From NCBI GenBank assembly GCA_035362835.1, contig DAOSDY010000004.1, forward strand, positions 186,001-250,000: a DNA stretch of 64,000 nt, read 5' to 3'. Below, one piece after another: positions 30,736 to 40,068 of the stretch (its first letter is position 1; each line of letters begins with the position of its first letter). The notes beneath the pieces were generated by a model. That model worked only from the letters and a program-made list of their open reading frames with translations, was not told the origin of the DNA and searched no databases. This DNA comes from Melioribacteraceae bacterium. GTDB lineage: Bacteria; Bacteroidota; Ignavibacteria; Ignavibacteriales; Melioribacteraceae. Made by a program: the position numbers and the translations under genes.

Positions 30736-32301
30736 ATGGATCTACTTGTATCTATCATTGGTATCGGTCTGATAGTTTACTTTGTTCTTTTACTTGGAGG
30801 CACCAGGCTTGCAATAAGGAAAGGATTTAATGCTAAACTGATGTTCCTTGTGGCAATGGTTCTTCCACCCGTTGCACTCATTCTGGTCCTTCTGATTTTA
30901 AATAAAAATAATATTGAGAGGGATGAAAAGGACACCTTTACAAATATTATCTGGGAGGTAACTCAGCCTTTTATCGATCTAGTACATACGTCACGTGCCC
31001 TCCTCGGATTGAATTTCTCTTATATATTGGAAGGGCTTACTTACTTCGGCGTTGTTGGATTGCTTGCCATCTATTTTAATGAATTTATTCAGCTCGATGA
31101 TATCCGTGCGGGTAATATGGTTGGAGTTCTTACCGCAGGAATTACACTTAGTATGCTCTTCCTGGGTGCTACAGTCGATATTGTTGGCGTCCGCAAAGCA
31201 CTCCTTTATGCTTTGTCATTCATGCTCGTCGGAAGAATTTTCCTTTCCACCGCACCTCATCTCGGCACTCCGGGGCTCTGGGGTTCAGGTCATATTTATG
31301 CCATGCTGGGAATACTCGGTATAGTTATCGGATACGGTATGTATCAGCCGGCTGCGTATGCTGCGGTTAAAAAATTTACAAATGAAAATACTGCCGCGAT
31401 GGGATATGCAATGCTTTATGCTCTTATGAACCTTGGCGGTTATCTGCCCGGTCTAATTTCACCGCCCGTTAGAAGAGAGGCCGGAATTCTTGGCGTATTC
31501 TGGGTCTATGCTGCCCTCACAGTTGCCGGTATTGCTGTTGTCTATTTTATCATGACAAAAAAAGCGGTAGCCAGCGCAATTGAAACTGCTTCAAAAGATA
31601 AAAACGAAAATCAGAAAGAGAATGAGGACGAGCTTTCCAAAATGTCCGCGAAGGAAAAGCTTAAATTCTACCTTAAAAACTTTCCGCTGAAGGATAAGCG
31701 TTTTCTCTTTTTCATATTCATACTTATCCCTGTCCAAACTCTCTTTGCTCACAACTGGCTAACTATTCCTCTTTACACCAGCCGCGCTTTCGATGGTTTT
31801 GTTCAGAATAATTTTGAGTTCTTTGTTAACCTTAACCCGATCTTAATATTTGTACTAACGCCGATGATCGCGGCATTGACATCGAAAAAGAATGCATACA
31901 CTATGATGATTATCGGTACATTCGTTATGGCATCGCCTACTTTTATTCTTGCACTTGGTCCCGGTATGGGTACTCTGCTCGCTTACCTGATTATAATGAC
32001 GATAGGTGAAGCAATGTGGCAGCCGAGATTCCTGCAATGGGTTGCTGAAATTGCACCGAAAAATATGACGGGAATTTATATGGGAATCGGACAGTTCCCG
32101 TGGTTCCTTACAAAAGTTGTTACTAGTCTTTATTCCGGCTGGTTCCTTATGCAGTATTGTCCGGCAGATACTCCTCCGGCGGAAATGAATACGGAATTCA
32201 TGTGGCTAGTTTACGGTTTCATTGCCGTTATTACCCCTATAAGCCTCCTTCTCGCAAGGAAGTGGATGGTCAAAGGATTTAAAACCAAACATGAGGTATA
32301 A
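30736..32301 (+). CDS. MFS transporter, POT/peptide-transporter-like
   Basis: 521 residues with about 13 hydrophobic helices. MVGVLTAGITLSMLFLGATVDIVGVRKALL shows the MFS A-loop (D-x-x-G-x-R-K; the key part is DIVGVRK). GMYQPAAYAAVKKFT and GYAMLYALMNLGGYLPGLI recall proton-dependent oligopeptide transporters. A charged cytosolic loop rich in Lys/Glu separates the two halves. It is followed by an exported metallopeptidase, which fits peptide use, but the substrate is inferred. Confidence 0.72.
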   Translation: MDLLVSIIGIGLIVYFVLLLGGTRLAIRKGFNAKLMFLVAMVLPPVALILVLLILNKNNIERDEKDTFTNIIWEVTQPFIDLVHTSRALLGLNFSYILEGLTYFGVVGLLAIYFNEFIQLDDIRAGNMVGVLTAGITLSMLFLGATVDIVGVRKALLYALSFMLVGRIFLSTAPHLGTPGLWGSGHIYAMLGILGIVIGYGMYQPAAYAAVKKFTNENTAAMGYAMLYALMNLGGYLPGLISPPVRREAGILGVFWVYAALTVAGIAVVYFIMTKKAVASAIETASKDKNENQKENEDELSKMSAKEKLKFYLKNFPLKDKRFLFFIFILIPVQTLFAHNWLTIPLYTSRAFDGFVQNNFEFFVNLNPILIFVLTPMIAALTSKKNAYTMMIIGTFVMASPTFILALGPGMGTLLAYLIIMTIGEAMWQPRFLQWVAEIAPKNMTGIYMGIGQFPWFLTKVVTSLYSGWFLMQYCPADTPPAEMNTEFMWLVYGFIAVITPISLLLARKWMVKGFKTKHEV

Positions 32302-32302
32302 A

Positions 32303-33646
32303 ATGAAATTGAGTTCATTATTCTCAAGATACTTAACTGCTAATTTGATTTTCCTATTACTTCTTCCTACGATAATAGAGGGACAGGTGAAACAATTTAA
32401 TTTTGATCATGCTAATAGTCCGTGGCCGTCAATCCGGAAAGAAAGAATTGAGAAGCTTCTGCCCGCAGCAATGAAAGAAGCCGGAATCGATTCCTGGCTT
32501 ATCATCTGCAGGGAAAATGATAATGATCCTCTTGCTGTTCATGTCGGAGGTGAAAATGCCGGCGGTACGGCTGCTTTTTTATTCTTCCTTAAAGGTGATA
32601 AAGTTGTTTCAGTTGCTGTTTCTCCGGTCGGGGAGGCGATGGCTCTTAAAGATGTTGGACTTCATGACCGTGTGGTCGAAATAGAACGCGGCTCAAGTGT
32701 ATGGCTGGAAGTTAAGAAACTGATTGAAGAAAATAATCCTGAAAAAGTCGGAATAAACAGTTCGCCAAGAAATATTTCCGACGGACTTTCATATACACAG
32801 CGGATTGAAATGGAAAAGGAATTGGGGCCCGGGATAAACTCTAAACTTGTTTCTTCGGATCCTATTGTTACCAACTGGCTTTCTATTAAACTTCCGGCCG
32901 AAGTCGAAATTATGAGGCAGGCTGCCTTTCTTACTGAACAGATCCAGATCGAAGCCTATAAAACAATTATTCCCGGTAAAACTAAAGACTCTGATGTTGC
33001 TAAATATATTAAAAAGAGGATGAGAGAATTCGGTGTTGGGGATGCCTGGCAGGCTGATCAGAATCCGAATGTGAATTCCGGTATCGACAGGGGACACTCT
33101 CATGCAACTGAAAAAATAATTCAACCCGGCGATGTGATTCAGACTGACCACGGAATTAAAGTCTATGATATCTGGGTGACCGATATTCAAAGGTTTGCTT
33201 ATGTCCTTAAACCGGGTGAGAAGGAAGCTCCGCAGGATATTCTGCAGAAATGGGAAAACTCGAAACGCGGAAGCAGAATTGTCCTCGAAACTATGAAACC
33301 CGGTATCGAAGGATTCTATGTCGATAAAGCCCAGCGAGACTGGATGAAACAACAGGGGTCTCTTCCGGTAATGTGGGGAACGGGCCACCCGGTCGGATAT
33401 GTTGCTCATGATATCGGCCCTTCGCTCAGCGGTGCTCAACGTGGCGATAAACCGATGGGAAGCGCTGCTCTTAAATTGAAACCCGGACAGGTCTTTGCGT
33501 ACGACGGATTTTTCTGCTGGTACCTGGATGAAAATAAAAAAGAGACAAAGACAATCTCTGTAGAGGAAATGGCTGTCGTTACTGAAACAGGCGCCGAATA
33601 TCTGATCCCTCCTCAGGAGGATTTGATTACAATTCCCTCAAAATAA
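32303..33646 (+). CDS. Exported M24-family metallopeptidase (Xaa-Pro aminopeptidase-like)
   Basis: Signal peptide (LTANLIFLLLLPTIIEG) then a creatinase-type N-terminal domain and a pita-bread catalytic domain. Metal ligand motifs seen are QTDHGIKVYDIWVTDIQR, GTGHPVGYVAHDIGP and the later Glu in VEEMAVVTE. The ATG at 32303 has GAGG a few bases upstream; an alternative ATG at 32291 overlaps the transporter stop. Probably a periplasmic peptidase cleaving X-Pro peptides, next to a peptide-transporter-like gene. Confidence 0.83.
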   Translation: MKLSSLFSRYLTANLIFLLLLPTIIEGQVKQFNFDHANSPWPSIRKERIEKLLPAAMKEAGIDSWLIICRENDNDPLAVHVGGENAGGTAAFLFFLKGDKVVSVAVSPVGEAMALKDVGLHDRVVEIERGSSVWLEVKKLIEENNPEKVGINSSPRNISDGLSYTQRIEMEKELGPGINSKLVSSDPIVTNWLSIKLPAEVEIMRQAAFLTEQIQIEAYKTIIPGKTKDSDVAKYIKKRMREFGVGDAWQADQNPNVNSGIDRGHSHATEKIIQPGDVIQTDHGIKVYDIWVTDIQRFAYVLKPGEKEAPQDILQKWENSKRGSRIVLETMKPGIEGFYVDKAQRDWMKQQGSLPVMWGTGHPVGYVAHDIGPSLSGAQRGDKPMGSAALKLKPGQVFAYDGFFCWYLDENKKETKTISVEEMAVVTETGAEYLIPPQEDLITIPSK

Positions 33647-33655
33647 TAATTTAAT

Positions 33656-33680
33656 GGTAGCCGGATATTTACCGGCTGCC
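33656..33680 (+). terminator. Hairpin between the peptidase and the permease genes
   Basis: GGTAGCCGG (33656-33664) pairs with CCGGCTGCC (33672-33680), nine pairs including one T-G, around a 7-base loop. The T-tract after it is poor, so it could be a weak terminator or an mRNA-processing hairpin. Confidence 0.45.
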
Positions 33681-33696
33681 TCTATTAAATATTTAT

Positions 33697-34923
33697 ATGA
33701 CTCTATTCCATTATGCGTCTCTGTTTGTAATTGTTTTTACTCTCTACGGAATTGCCGTTGGAAGTTATCCGGCTTTCCGTATGAACCGTGCTACAATTGC
33801 TCTGGTAGGTGCGGCCGTACTTATTTTTATCGGTTCAATTTCTCTTGAGCAGGCCTACGATTCTATTGACCTTAATACAATCCTGCTTCTTTTTTCAATG
33901 ATGATTATAAACGGCAACCTGAGAATCTGCGGCTTCTTTAAAATAGTCTCATCGAAAATTATTTCTTTCGCTAAAACGCCGAATCAGCTCCTGGCCCTGA
34001 TTATTTTCTCGTCAGGTGTTCTTTCGGCTTTCTTTTTGAACGATACTATTGTAATAATATTCACTCCGCTTGTTATTGAAGTTACACTTGCTCTAAAAAG
34101 GAATCCGGTACCATATCTTATCGGTCTCGTGGCAGCGGCCAATATCGGGTCTTCTGCAACCATAATAGGTAACCCGCAGAATATGATAATCGGTGTTTCA
34201 TCCGGAATCTCTTTTTCAAATTATGCTTTGTATCAGTCTCCGCCTTCTCTCGTAGGATTATTTATTGTATGGATTGTAATAATTGTTATTTATAAAAAAG
34301 AATTCGGGAAATTCCGTTTCGAAAAAGTTGAACTGGAAAAGGTCAAGCCGTACAAACCTTTGCTTATTAAAAGTATTTTTGCGTCAGTTCTTATGATTGC
34401 GGCATTTTTTTCGGGAGTTCCTGTTACTCTGGCGGCATTCGGCGGCGCCGCACTGTTACTTATTACAAGGCGTCTTAAACCAGAAAGAGTATTCCATGAG
34501 ATCGACTGGTCCTTGCTTGTCTTTTTTTCGGCATTATTTGTTGTCACAAAATCGATTGAATCGGCAGGGTTCGGAAGGTACCTCTCATTAACCCTTCAGC
34601 CATATATAACGGAAGGGATTGCTTCCTTTTCAATCTCTTCGGCATTGCTAAGCAATATCGTTTCAAACGTTCCCGCAGTGCTGCTTTACCGGCCGATTAT
34701 TCCCGGTCTTGCTAATCCGGAACAGGCCTGGCTAATTCTCGGAATGGCTACTACATTTGCGGGGAATCTTACTCTCATCGGTTCGGTTGCAAATCTTATT
34801 GTAGCGGAATCTGCCAAAAAACACTTCATAAAACTTTCTTTCTTCGAATATCTGAAATCGGGAATTATTATAACCGTTTTTTCTCTTCTCTTTGGAATAA
34901 TCTGGTTTAATATTATTTTTTAA
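33697..34923 (+). CDS. ArsB/NhaD-superfamily (SLC13-like) ion permease
   Basis: 408 residues, 10-11 hydrophobic helices. SAFFLNDTIVIIFTPLVIE and AANIGSSATIIGNPQNMIIG (ends at 20 residues) match the paired re-entrant motifs of the ArsB/NhaD ion-transporter superfamily. The second half repeats the pattern (LLSNIVSNVPAVLLY, TFAGNLTLIGSVANLIV). The transported ion, such as arsenite, sodium or dicarboxylate, cannot be told. No ars genes lie near. Confidence 0.78.
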   Translation: MTLFHYASLFVIVFTLYGIAVGSYPAFRMNRATIALVGAAVLIFIGSISLEQAYDSIDLNTILLLFSMMIINGNLRICGFFKIVSSKIISFAKTPNQLLALIIFSSGVLSAFFLNDTIVIIFTPLVIEVTLALKRNPVPYLIGLVAAANIGSSATIIGNPQNMIIGVSSGISFSNYALYQSPPSLVGLFIVWIVIIVIYKKEFGKFRFEKVELEKVKPYKPLLIKSIFASVLMIAAFFSGVPVTLAAFGGAALLLITRRLKPERVFHEIDWSLLVFFSALFVVTKSIESAGFGRYLSLTLQPYITEGIASFSISSALLSNIVSNVPAVLLYRPIIPGLANPEQAWLILGMATTFAGNLTLIGSVANLIVAESAKKHFIKLSFFEYLKSGIIITVFSLLFGIIWFNIIF

Positions 34924-34954
34924 TGTGAGTTCCAAAAATCAAAGGCAATTGTAA

Positions 34955-36148
34955 ATGAAAACATTTCTGGTATATCTAATGATCGCTTCAACATTATCAT
35001 TCGCAAATGGTTCCGAAGATGAATTAAGGAAATTAGCGGACCGTCTTTCAAAGGAAATTATAATTATAGACAGTCATATAGATCTTCCCGGCCGACTTCA
35101 ATATAATTGGGAGGATATTACAAAAAAAACCGGCGGCGATTTCGATTATCCCCGCGCCAAAGCAGGGGGACTCGATGTTCCTTTTATGTCGATCTTTGTC
35201 TCCCCTCGATATGAAAATAATGGTGCGAAAGAGGAAGCTGATAGTATAATTTATATTGTTGAAAAAATTATTAATTCATATCCGGATAAATTCGCTTATG
35301 CAAAAAGTACGGACGATATCCATAAGAATTTCAAATCAGGGAAAATGTCCCTCCCGATGGGAATGGAGAACGGTGCTCCGATTGAAGGAGATTTGAAAAA
35401 CCTTACTTACTTTTATGACAGGGGAATCAGGTACATTACTCTTGCACACTCTAAAAGCAACCATATCTGCGATTCTTCCTATGATCCTGAAAGAAAGTGG
35501 AAAGGTCTTAGCCCGTTCGGTAAGGAATTGATTAAAGAGATGAACAGAATCGGTATGATGATCGACGTTTCGCATATAACCGACGATGCCTTTTACCAGG
35601 TAATTGAAATAACAAAAGCTCCTGTGGTAGCAACTCATTCATCATGCAGGTCTTTTACTCCCGGCTGGGAACGTAATATGAGCGACGATATGATTAAAGC
35701 TCTTGCCAAAAATGGCGGCGTGATACAAATAGCTTTTGTATCCAATTTTATCAGTCAGGAAATAAGGGACCGGGAGGCAAAGAATAGAGCTGCGGTTGCT
35801 GCTTACTTAAAAGATAATAATATACCGTCTAACGACCCGCGCGCATCTGAATTCTCCAGACAGTACTGGAAGAATAATCCGATCGGATATGCAGATGTTA
35901 AAGATGTTGTTAAACATATCGATCATGTTGTAAAACTGGTGGGGATTGACCATGTAGGGCTCGGTTCCGATTTTGACGGTGCAGGAGATTCGTTCCCCTA
36001 CGGATTAAAAGACGTATCGCAGTTTCCAAATCTTATTTATGAATTGCTGAAAGCAGGTTATTCTGAAGAGGATATTAAAAAGATCTGCAGCGGCAATTTT
36101 ATGAGGGCCTGGAGCAGGATTGAACAGATCTCCAGGGAATGGAAATAA
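34955..36148 (+). CDS. Exported membrane dipeptidase (peptidase M19)
   Basis: Zinc dipeptidase of the renal dipeptidase family, 397 residues with a signal peptide (LVYLMIASTLSFANG). Metal ligands are in IIDSHIDLPGR (HxD), MGMENG (bridging Glu), MIDVSHITDD and VATHSSCRSF; GIDHVGLGSDFDGAG is the C-terminal motif. It is likely to hydrolyse dipeptides in the periplasm, matching the nearby peptidase and peptide-transporter-like genes. Confidence 0.92.
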   Translation: MKTFLVYLMIASTLSFANGSEDELRKLADRLSKEIIIIDSHIDLPGRLQYNWEDITKKTGGDFDYPRAKAGGLDVPFMSIFVSPRYENNGAKEEADSIIYIVEKIINSYPDKFAYAKSTDDIHKNFKSGKMSLPMGMENGAPIEGDLKNLTYFYDRGIRYITLAHSKSNHICDSSYDPERKWKGLSPFGKELIKEMNRIGMMIDVSHITDDAFYQVIEITKAPVVATHSSCRSFTPGWERNMSDDMIKALAKNGGVIQIAFVSNFISQEIRDREAKNRAAVAAYLKDNNIPSNDPRASEFSRQYWKNNPIGYADVKDVVKHIDHVVKLVGIDHVGLGSDFDGAGDSFPYGLKDVSQFPNLIYELLKAGYSEEDIKKICSGNFMRAWSRIEQISREWK

Positions 36149-36162
36149 TTAGATTTGTATTT

Positions 36163-36192
36163 GAGTCTTCAGAATTCTATTCCTGAAGACTC
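36163..36192. terminator. Bidirectional hairpin between convergent genes
   Basis: A perfect 10-bp inverted repeat GAGTCTTCAG/CTGAAGACTC (36163-36172 and 36183-36192) with a 10-base loop lies between the convergent dipeptidase and YbjQ-like genes. T-tracts are weak on both sides. Confidence 0.65.
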
Positions 36193-36208
36193 ATTCATTA
36201 ATAAGACG

Positions 36209-36529
36209 CTATTCTTCAATTTGAACTGCGGTTCCGCATGCTGAAACCATTAGCATGCTGCCCTGACCAATCGTTTCATAATCGAGATCGACTGCAATAA
36301 CGGCATTCCCGCCAAGTGCTAGAGCCTGATCCTTCATTTCAGAAATGGCGATATCCTTGGCCTTTCTTAACTCAGATTCGTAAGCTGCCGACCTTCCGCC
36401 CACAATATCTCTCACACTGGCGAAAAAATCCTTTATTATATTCGCGCCCAGGATTGCCTCACCTGAAACGAGGCCCAGGTATTTAACTATATTTTTCCCT
36501 TCAATAGTATTTGTGGTTGTAACCAGCAT
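36209..36529 (-). CDS. YbjQ/UPF0145 family protein
   Basis: 106 residues from the ATG at 36529, which has AAAGGAG five bases upstream; a longer frame begins five codons earlier. The sequence [19 protein letters not shown]...[20 protein letters not shown] is characteristic of the YbjQ family, as is [15 protein letters not shown]. The family forms small pentameric cytosolic proteins of uncertain role, possibly in metal or lipid-related stress. It is on the strand opposite to its neighbours. Confidence 0.88.
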   Translation of the reverse strand: MLVTTTNTIEGKNIVKYLGLVSGEAILGANIIKDFFASVRDIVGGRSAAYESELRKAKDIAISEMKDQALALGGNAVIAVDLDYETIGQGSMLMVSACGTAVQIEE

Positions 36530-36702
36530 TTCTGCTCCTTTCATTATTTTTTTACGGGACTAAAATATCACTAATAAAATTTTATAACAACGAGTCCGGT
36601 AAAACTCATGAACCGTGTTTTAAAAGCCCTTATATACCGATGCAAATCTTCATTAAAATTCATTACATTTGATTATCAAAATTCAGAAAAATCTATCTAT
36701 AG

Positions 36703-37572
36703 TTGGATCTTGCTAAACAATATATTGTTCAGTGTATCAATGCTGCCGCCAATAATCTCCGCTTAAGTTCGGAAAAGATTGAAGCAGTTGCCTTGATACG
36801 TGAACGGCTCTCTGATTCCGAAAATTTGACTGAAGAATTAAAAAATTTTAAGAAGGTTACCGAACTTTCGAAACTCGGAATTAAATTAAGCGAGTATCAG
36901 GTCTACATGGAAACAGGCAAGATCGATTTTCTGAAATTATCGGATAAATTCAAGGAACATAGTTATAACCTTGTGCGCGATCTGAACTATCTTCTCGATG
37001 TTGTTACTCCTCAAATGATGAGAAGCATTTTCCAGCGCCTCGATGAAAATCCGATTAAAGTCGACTTAACCAGGCGCGATTCGAAAGAAGAAAAATCTCA
37101 GAATAAGCCGGCCGCGGGTATGACTTTCCCTAAAAGATCCTCTGCCGATGATCTTAAGGAAGCGCTGATATTTGAAGAACTTAACAAGGAGGATGAATTC
37201 AATTTCGAAAACTTCGAAGAAAAAGTGTTGAGACCTATTAAGGATTTCGATTCTTTTCTTAACCGGGTACTTAAATACGATTATACTGAAAACGAAATGA
37301 ATACCTGCATCCGTACTATTAATGATAATGGCGCTCTTTCCGAAAAAGTCGGATTCGAAATTCTTTCGAATATGCATAAGATCTTTGCAGGCGGGCTCGA
37401 TTTAATCAATAAGAAAAAAATTGCACCGAGCCTCAATGTAATTGAATCATTGAGATCATGCCTTATTGTTATCGTTGCTGTAGTGCGGGGTAAAGAAGTT
37501 GATATTACCAATTATCTTACAAGAGCCGAAAATTTCGGCAAAACAATTTTTTCTAATAAAAAGGATAGGTAA
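36703..37572 (+). CDS. Hypothetical protein, helical and charged
   Basis: 289 residues from a TTG at 36703. Not recognised. It is rich in Lys/Glu, mostly predicted helical, with no signal peptide or membrane segment. A variable, basic linker near residues 120-145 (RRDSKEEKSQNKP) divides a leading helical half (LSKLGIKLSEYQVYMETGKI) from a second helical half. The gene overlaps the mannose-1-phosphate guanylyltransferase gene by one base, so the two are expressed together. TACATTTG at 36664-36671 upstream could be a -7 element. Confidence 0.6.
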   Translation: MDLAKQYIVQCINAAANNLRLSSEKIEAVALIRERLSDSENLTEELKNFKKVTELSKLGIKLSEYQVYMETGKIDFLKLSDKFKEHSYNLVRDLNYLLDVVTPQMMRSIFQRLDENPIKVDLTRRDSKEEKSQNKPAAGMTFPKRSSADDLKEALIFEELNKEDEFNFENFEEKVLRPIKDFDSFLNRVLKYDYTENEMNTCIRTINDNGALSEKVGFEILSNMHKIFAGGLDLINKKKIAPSLNVIESLRSCLIVIVAVVRGKEVDITNYLTRAENFGKTIFSNKKDR

Positions 37573-38639
37573 TGGAATTATATGCTGTTATTATGGCCGG
37601 AGGTGTAGGTTCAAGATTCTGGCCCAGAAGTAAGGAGCGGAAGCCGAAACAATTGATAAGGATCTTCGGCAATAATACAATGATACAGGATACTGTTTAC
37701 AGACTCGATGGCCTGGTAAAAAAAGAAAATATAATAATCATTACAAATAAAATTCAGAAGATGAGGGTTAAGGAACAGCTCCCCGGAATTCCCGAAGCAA
37801 ATATTATTGACGAACCTTTCGGAAAGAATACCGCCGCTTGTATTGGCCTTGCTTCCGTTCTGGTTAAATCAAAAAATCCGGATGCTGTTATTATTACTTT
37901 ACCTTCCGATCATCTTATTAAAGATGAAGAGCAGTTTAAGAATTGTCTCATCACCGCCGCCAATTATGCATATAAATCGGGCGGACTCGTTACAATCGGA
38001 ATAACTCCGAACAGGCCTGAGACGGGTTACGGATACATTCAGTTTGATGAAGAGGGAATTGAAAAAAGTATTTATAAAGTATTAACATTCGCCGAGAAAC
38101 CGAATCTCGCTACTGCCCGCCGTTTCATAGAAAGCGGGGATTTCCTGTGGAATTCCGGCATATTCATCTGGCGTGTCGATTCTATCATAAAGGAAATCAA
38201 AAAGTATCTTCCGGATCTCTCTGATGGCCTCGACAAAATTGAAGCGTCTATCGGAACCCCTGAATTCGAAAAGCAGCTCGTCCAGGTCTATGGTCAGTTG
38301 AAAAGTATTTCAATTGATTATGGTGTTATGGAAAAGTCGGATAATGTTTATCTTACCAAAGCGGATTTTTACTGGAATGATGTTGGAAACTGGGAAGCGG
38401 TTTATGAAATCTCTGAAAAGAATGAGGAGGGGAATTCAATTGTAGGCGATGTATATGCACAGAATACTTTCGGTTCGTATCTCTTTTCACCCAGGAAATT
38501 TACCGCTGCTATCGGTGTTGAAAATCTTATTATTATTAATACCAATGAAGCTCTTCTGGTATGTCACAGGAATAACGCTCAGGATGTAAGGCAGATTGTC
38601 GACTATCTTAAAATGAACAAACGGACAGACCTTATCTGA
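37572..38639 (+). CDS. manC: Mannose-1-phosphate guanylyltransferase
   Basis: Makes GDP-mannose for surface polysaccharides. The nucleotidyltransferase signature GGVGSRFWPRSKERKPKQL is at residues 10-28, with LPSDHLIKDE, FAEKPN and FLWNSGIFIWR further on. 355 residues means it lacks the C-terminal isomerase domain of bifunctional enzymes. Its stop overlaps the next start by one base (ATGA-type junction). Confidence 0.93.
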   Translation: MELYAVIMAGGVGSRFWPRSKERKPKQLIRIFGNNTMIQDTVYRLDGLVKKENIIIITNKIQKMRVKEQLPGIPEANIIDEPFGKNTAACIGLASVLVKSKNPDAVIITLPSDHLIKDEEQFKNCLITAANYAYKSGGLVTIGITPNRPETGYGYIQFDEEGIEKSIYKVLTFAEKPNLATARRFIESGDFLWNSGIFIWRVDSIIKEIKKYLPDLSDGLDKIEASIGTPEFEKQLVQVYGQLKSISIDYGVMEKSDNVYLTKADFYWNDVGNWEAVYEISEKNEEGNSIVGDVYAQNTFGSYLFSPRKFTAAIGVENLIIINTNEALLVCHRNNAQDVRQIVDYLKMNKRTDLI

Positions 38640-39268
38640 TGAAAAAAGTTTTTACTGAAATAGAAATTCTTAAACTGATTAAATCCGGCGCAAAAGAAAT
38701 TGTTGTCTCAAAAAATGATCTTCTTACGCCCCTTGCTTTGGACAGGATTAAGCACTCGGGAATGAAGGTAATCCGTGGCGGCAATACTATCTCTGATCCG
38801 GCCAGTTCTAAACTGAAAATTCTGATCGGTTCGGATCATACAGGAATAAGAATGAAAAAAATCGTTGTTGAGTTTCTTAAATCGAAATCATATGAAGTAC
38901 TTGATATTGGAACCTACAATGAAGACCCTGTCGATTACCCTGATATAGCTTCCAATGTAGCCTACAGGGTTGTTAATAAAGAATTTGATCTCGGAATAAT
39001 ACTCGATGCCACCGGAATACCTTCTGCCATCACGGCTAATAAAGTACCCGGAATACGGGCTGCTACCTGCTACAACGAATTCTCCGCAAAGAGCTCCCGT
39101 GAGCATAACGATTCAAATATCCTGGTCCTCGGCGCAAAAGCCCTGGGAGAAGAAACCATTAAATCGATTGTTGACGTTTGGTTGAAGAGCGCTTTTTTAG
39201 GGGACAGACACCAGAGAAGGCTCGACAAGATTAAAAACATAGAAGATAAATTTTCTAAGCGTTCCTGA
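38639..39268 (+). CDS. RpiB/LacAB-family isomerase-like protein with altered active site
   Basis: 209 residues. Residues 1-57 form an N-terminal extension absent from normal RpiB. The core then starts KILIGSDHTGIRMK (Asp66, His67) with DIGTYNEDPVDYPD and EHNDSN (His156). The position that holds the catalytic cysteine in E. coli RpiB (CGTG) reads DATG here, with Asp123. Some RpiB enzymes use another acid in place of Cys, so activity as ribose-5-phosphate isomerase is possible but not assured. A sugar-phosphate isomerase of other specificity is an alternative. Confidence 0.78.
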   Translation: MKKVFTEIEILKLIKSGAKEIVVSKNDLLTPLALDRIKHSGMKVIRGGNTISDPASSKLKILIGSDHTGIRMKKIVVEFLKSKSYEVLDIGTYNEDPVDYPDIASNVAYRVVNKEFDLGIILDATGIPSAITANKVPGIRAATCYNEFSAKSSREHNDSNILVLGAKALGEETIKSIVDVWLKSAFLGDRHQRRLDKIKNIEDKFSKRS

Positions 39269-39309
39269 TCTTTTTCTGAAATAATTAATAATTAAACAGA
39301 GTAATCCGT

Positions 39310-40068
39310 TTGCATATCGAAATAGCGCGCGTTGAATCCTTGCAGCTTCTTATCCCGAATACTTATTTATTGAGAGTCTATTCACCTTTAATCGCATCGA
39401 CAGTTAAACCGGGACAGTTTTGTAATATCAAAGTTTCTGAATCGGATTTCCCGCTTCTCAGACGGCCATTCAGCATCTGCGAAGTCGACGGGGATTACAT
39501 TCATTTTATGTTCGATGTCCACGGTGAAGGAACGCAAATTCTTGCATCGAAAAAGGTTGGCGATAAATTGGATATTCTTGGCCCGCTCGGACAGGGGTTT
39601 GATTACTCCGGTGATTTCGATACTGCGGTTATAATGGCGGGTGGTATAGGTGCAGCTCCGTTCACTTTTCTTATTAAAGAAATTCCGGCTGATAAGAATA
39701 TTATTTCATACATGGGCGGTAGATCCGAAAAGAATTTAATCGAATACGGATTTAAAAATCTGTCGGTTGCAACCGACGACGGTTCTAAGGGATTCAAAGG
39801 TAATGTCGTTGAGCTATTCAAATCGGAGTTCCAGAATTTCCAAGGCAAGAAGATCAGGATATTCGCCTGCGGCCCTAATCCGATGCTGAAATCTCTACAG
39901 CAATTTGCAATCTCGAACAATCTCGATTGCCAGTTAAGTACCGAATGCGCGATGGCATGTGGTTTCGGTATTTGTCAGGGCTGTCCGGTCGATAAAGCAG
40001 ATGAGGACGGGTACCTCCTTGTTTGTAAAGACGGTCCGGTTTTCGATGCGAGGAGAATTAAATTATGA
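39310..40068 (+). CDS. pyrK: Dihydroorotate dehydrogenase electron-transfer subunit
   Basis: FAD/[2Fe-2S] subunit that links PyrD type 1B to NAD+. A ferredoxin-reductase-like FAD domain (LRRPFSICEVDGD) and NAD domain (IMAGGIGAAPFTFLI) precede the Fe-S cysteines in STECAMACGFGICQGCPV and LLVCKDGPVF. The start is a TTG at 39310. It overlaps pyrD by 4 bases, the typical KD pair. Confidence 0.94.
   Translation: MHIEIARVESLQLLIPNTYLLRVYSPLIASTVKPGQFCNIKVSESDFPLLRRPFSICEVDGDYIHFMFDVHGEGTQILASKKVGDKLDILGPLGQGFDYSGDFDTAVIMAGGIGAAPFTFLIKEIPADKNIISYMGGRSEKNLIEYGFKNLSVATDDGSKGFKGNVVELFKSEFQNFQGKKIRIFACGPNPMLKSLQQFAISNNLDCQLSTECAMACGFGICQGCPVDKADEDGYLLVCKDGPVFDARRIKL

Noticed and set aside
32789..33439. 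216-residue minus-strand frame
   Set aside because: A long shadow of the M24 peptidase gene; its protein has no domain-like pattern and the plus-strand metal motifs are complete.
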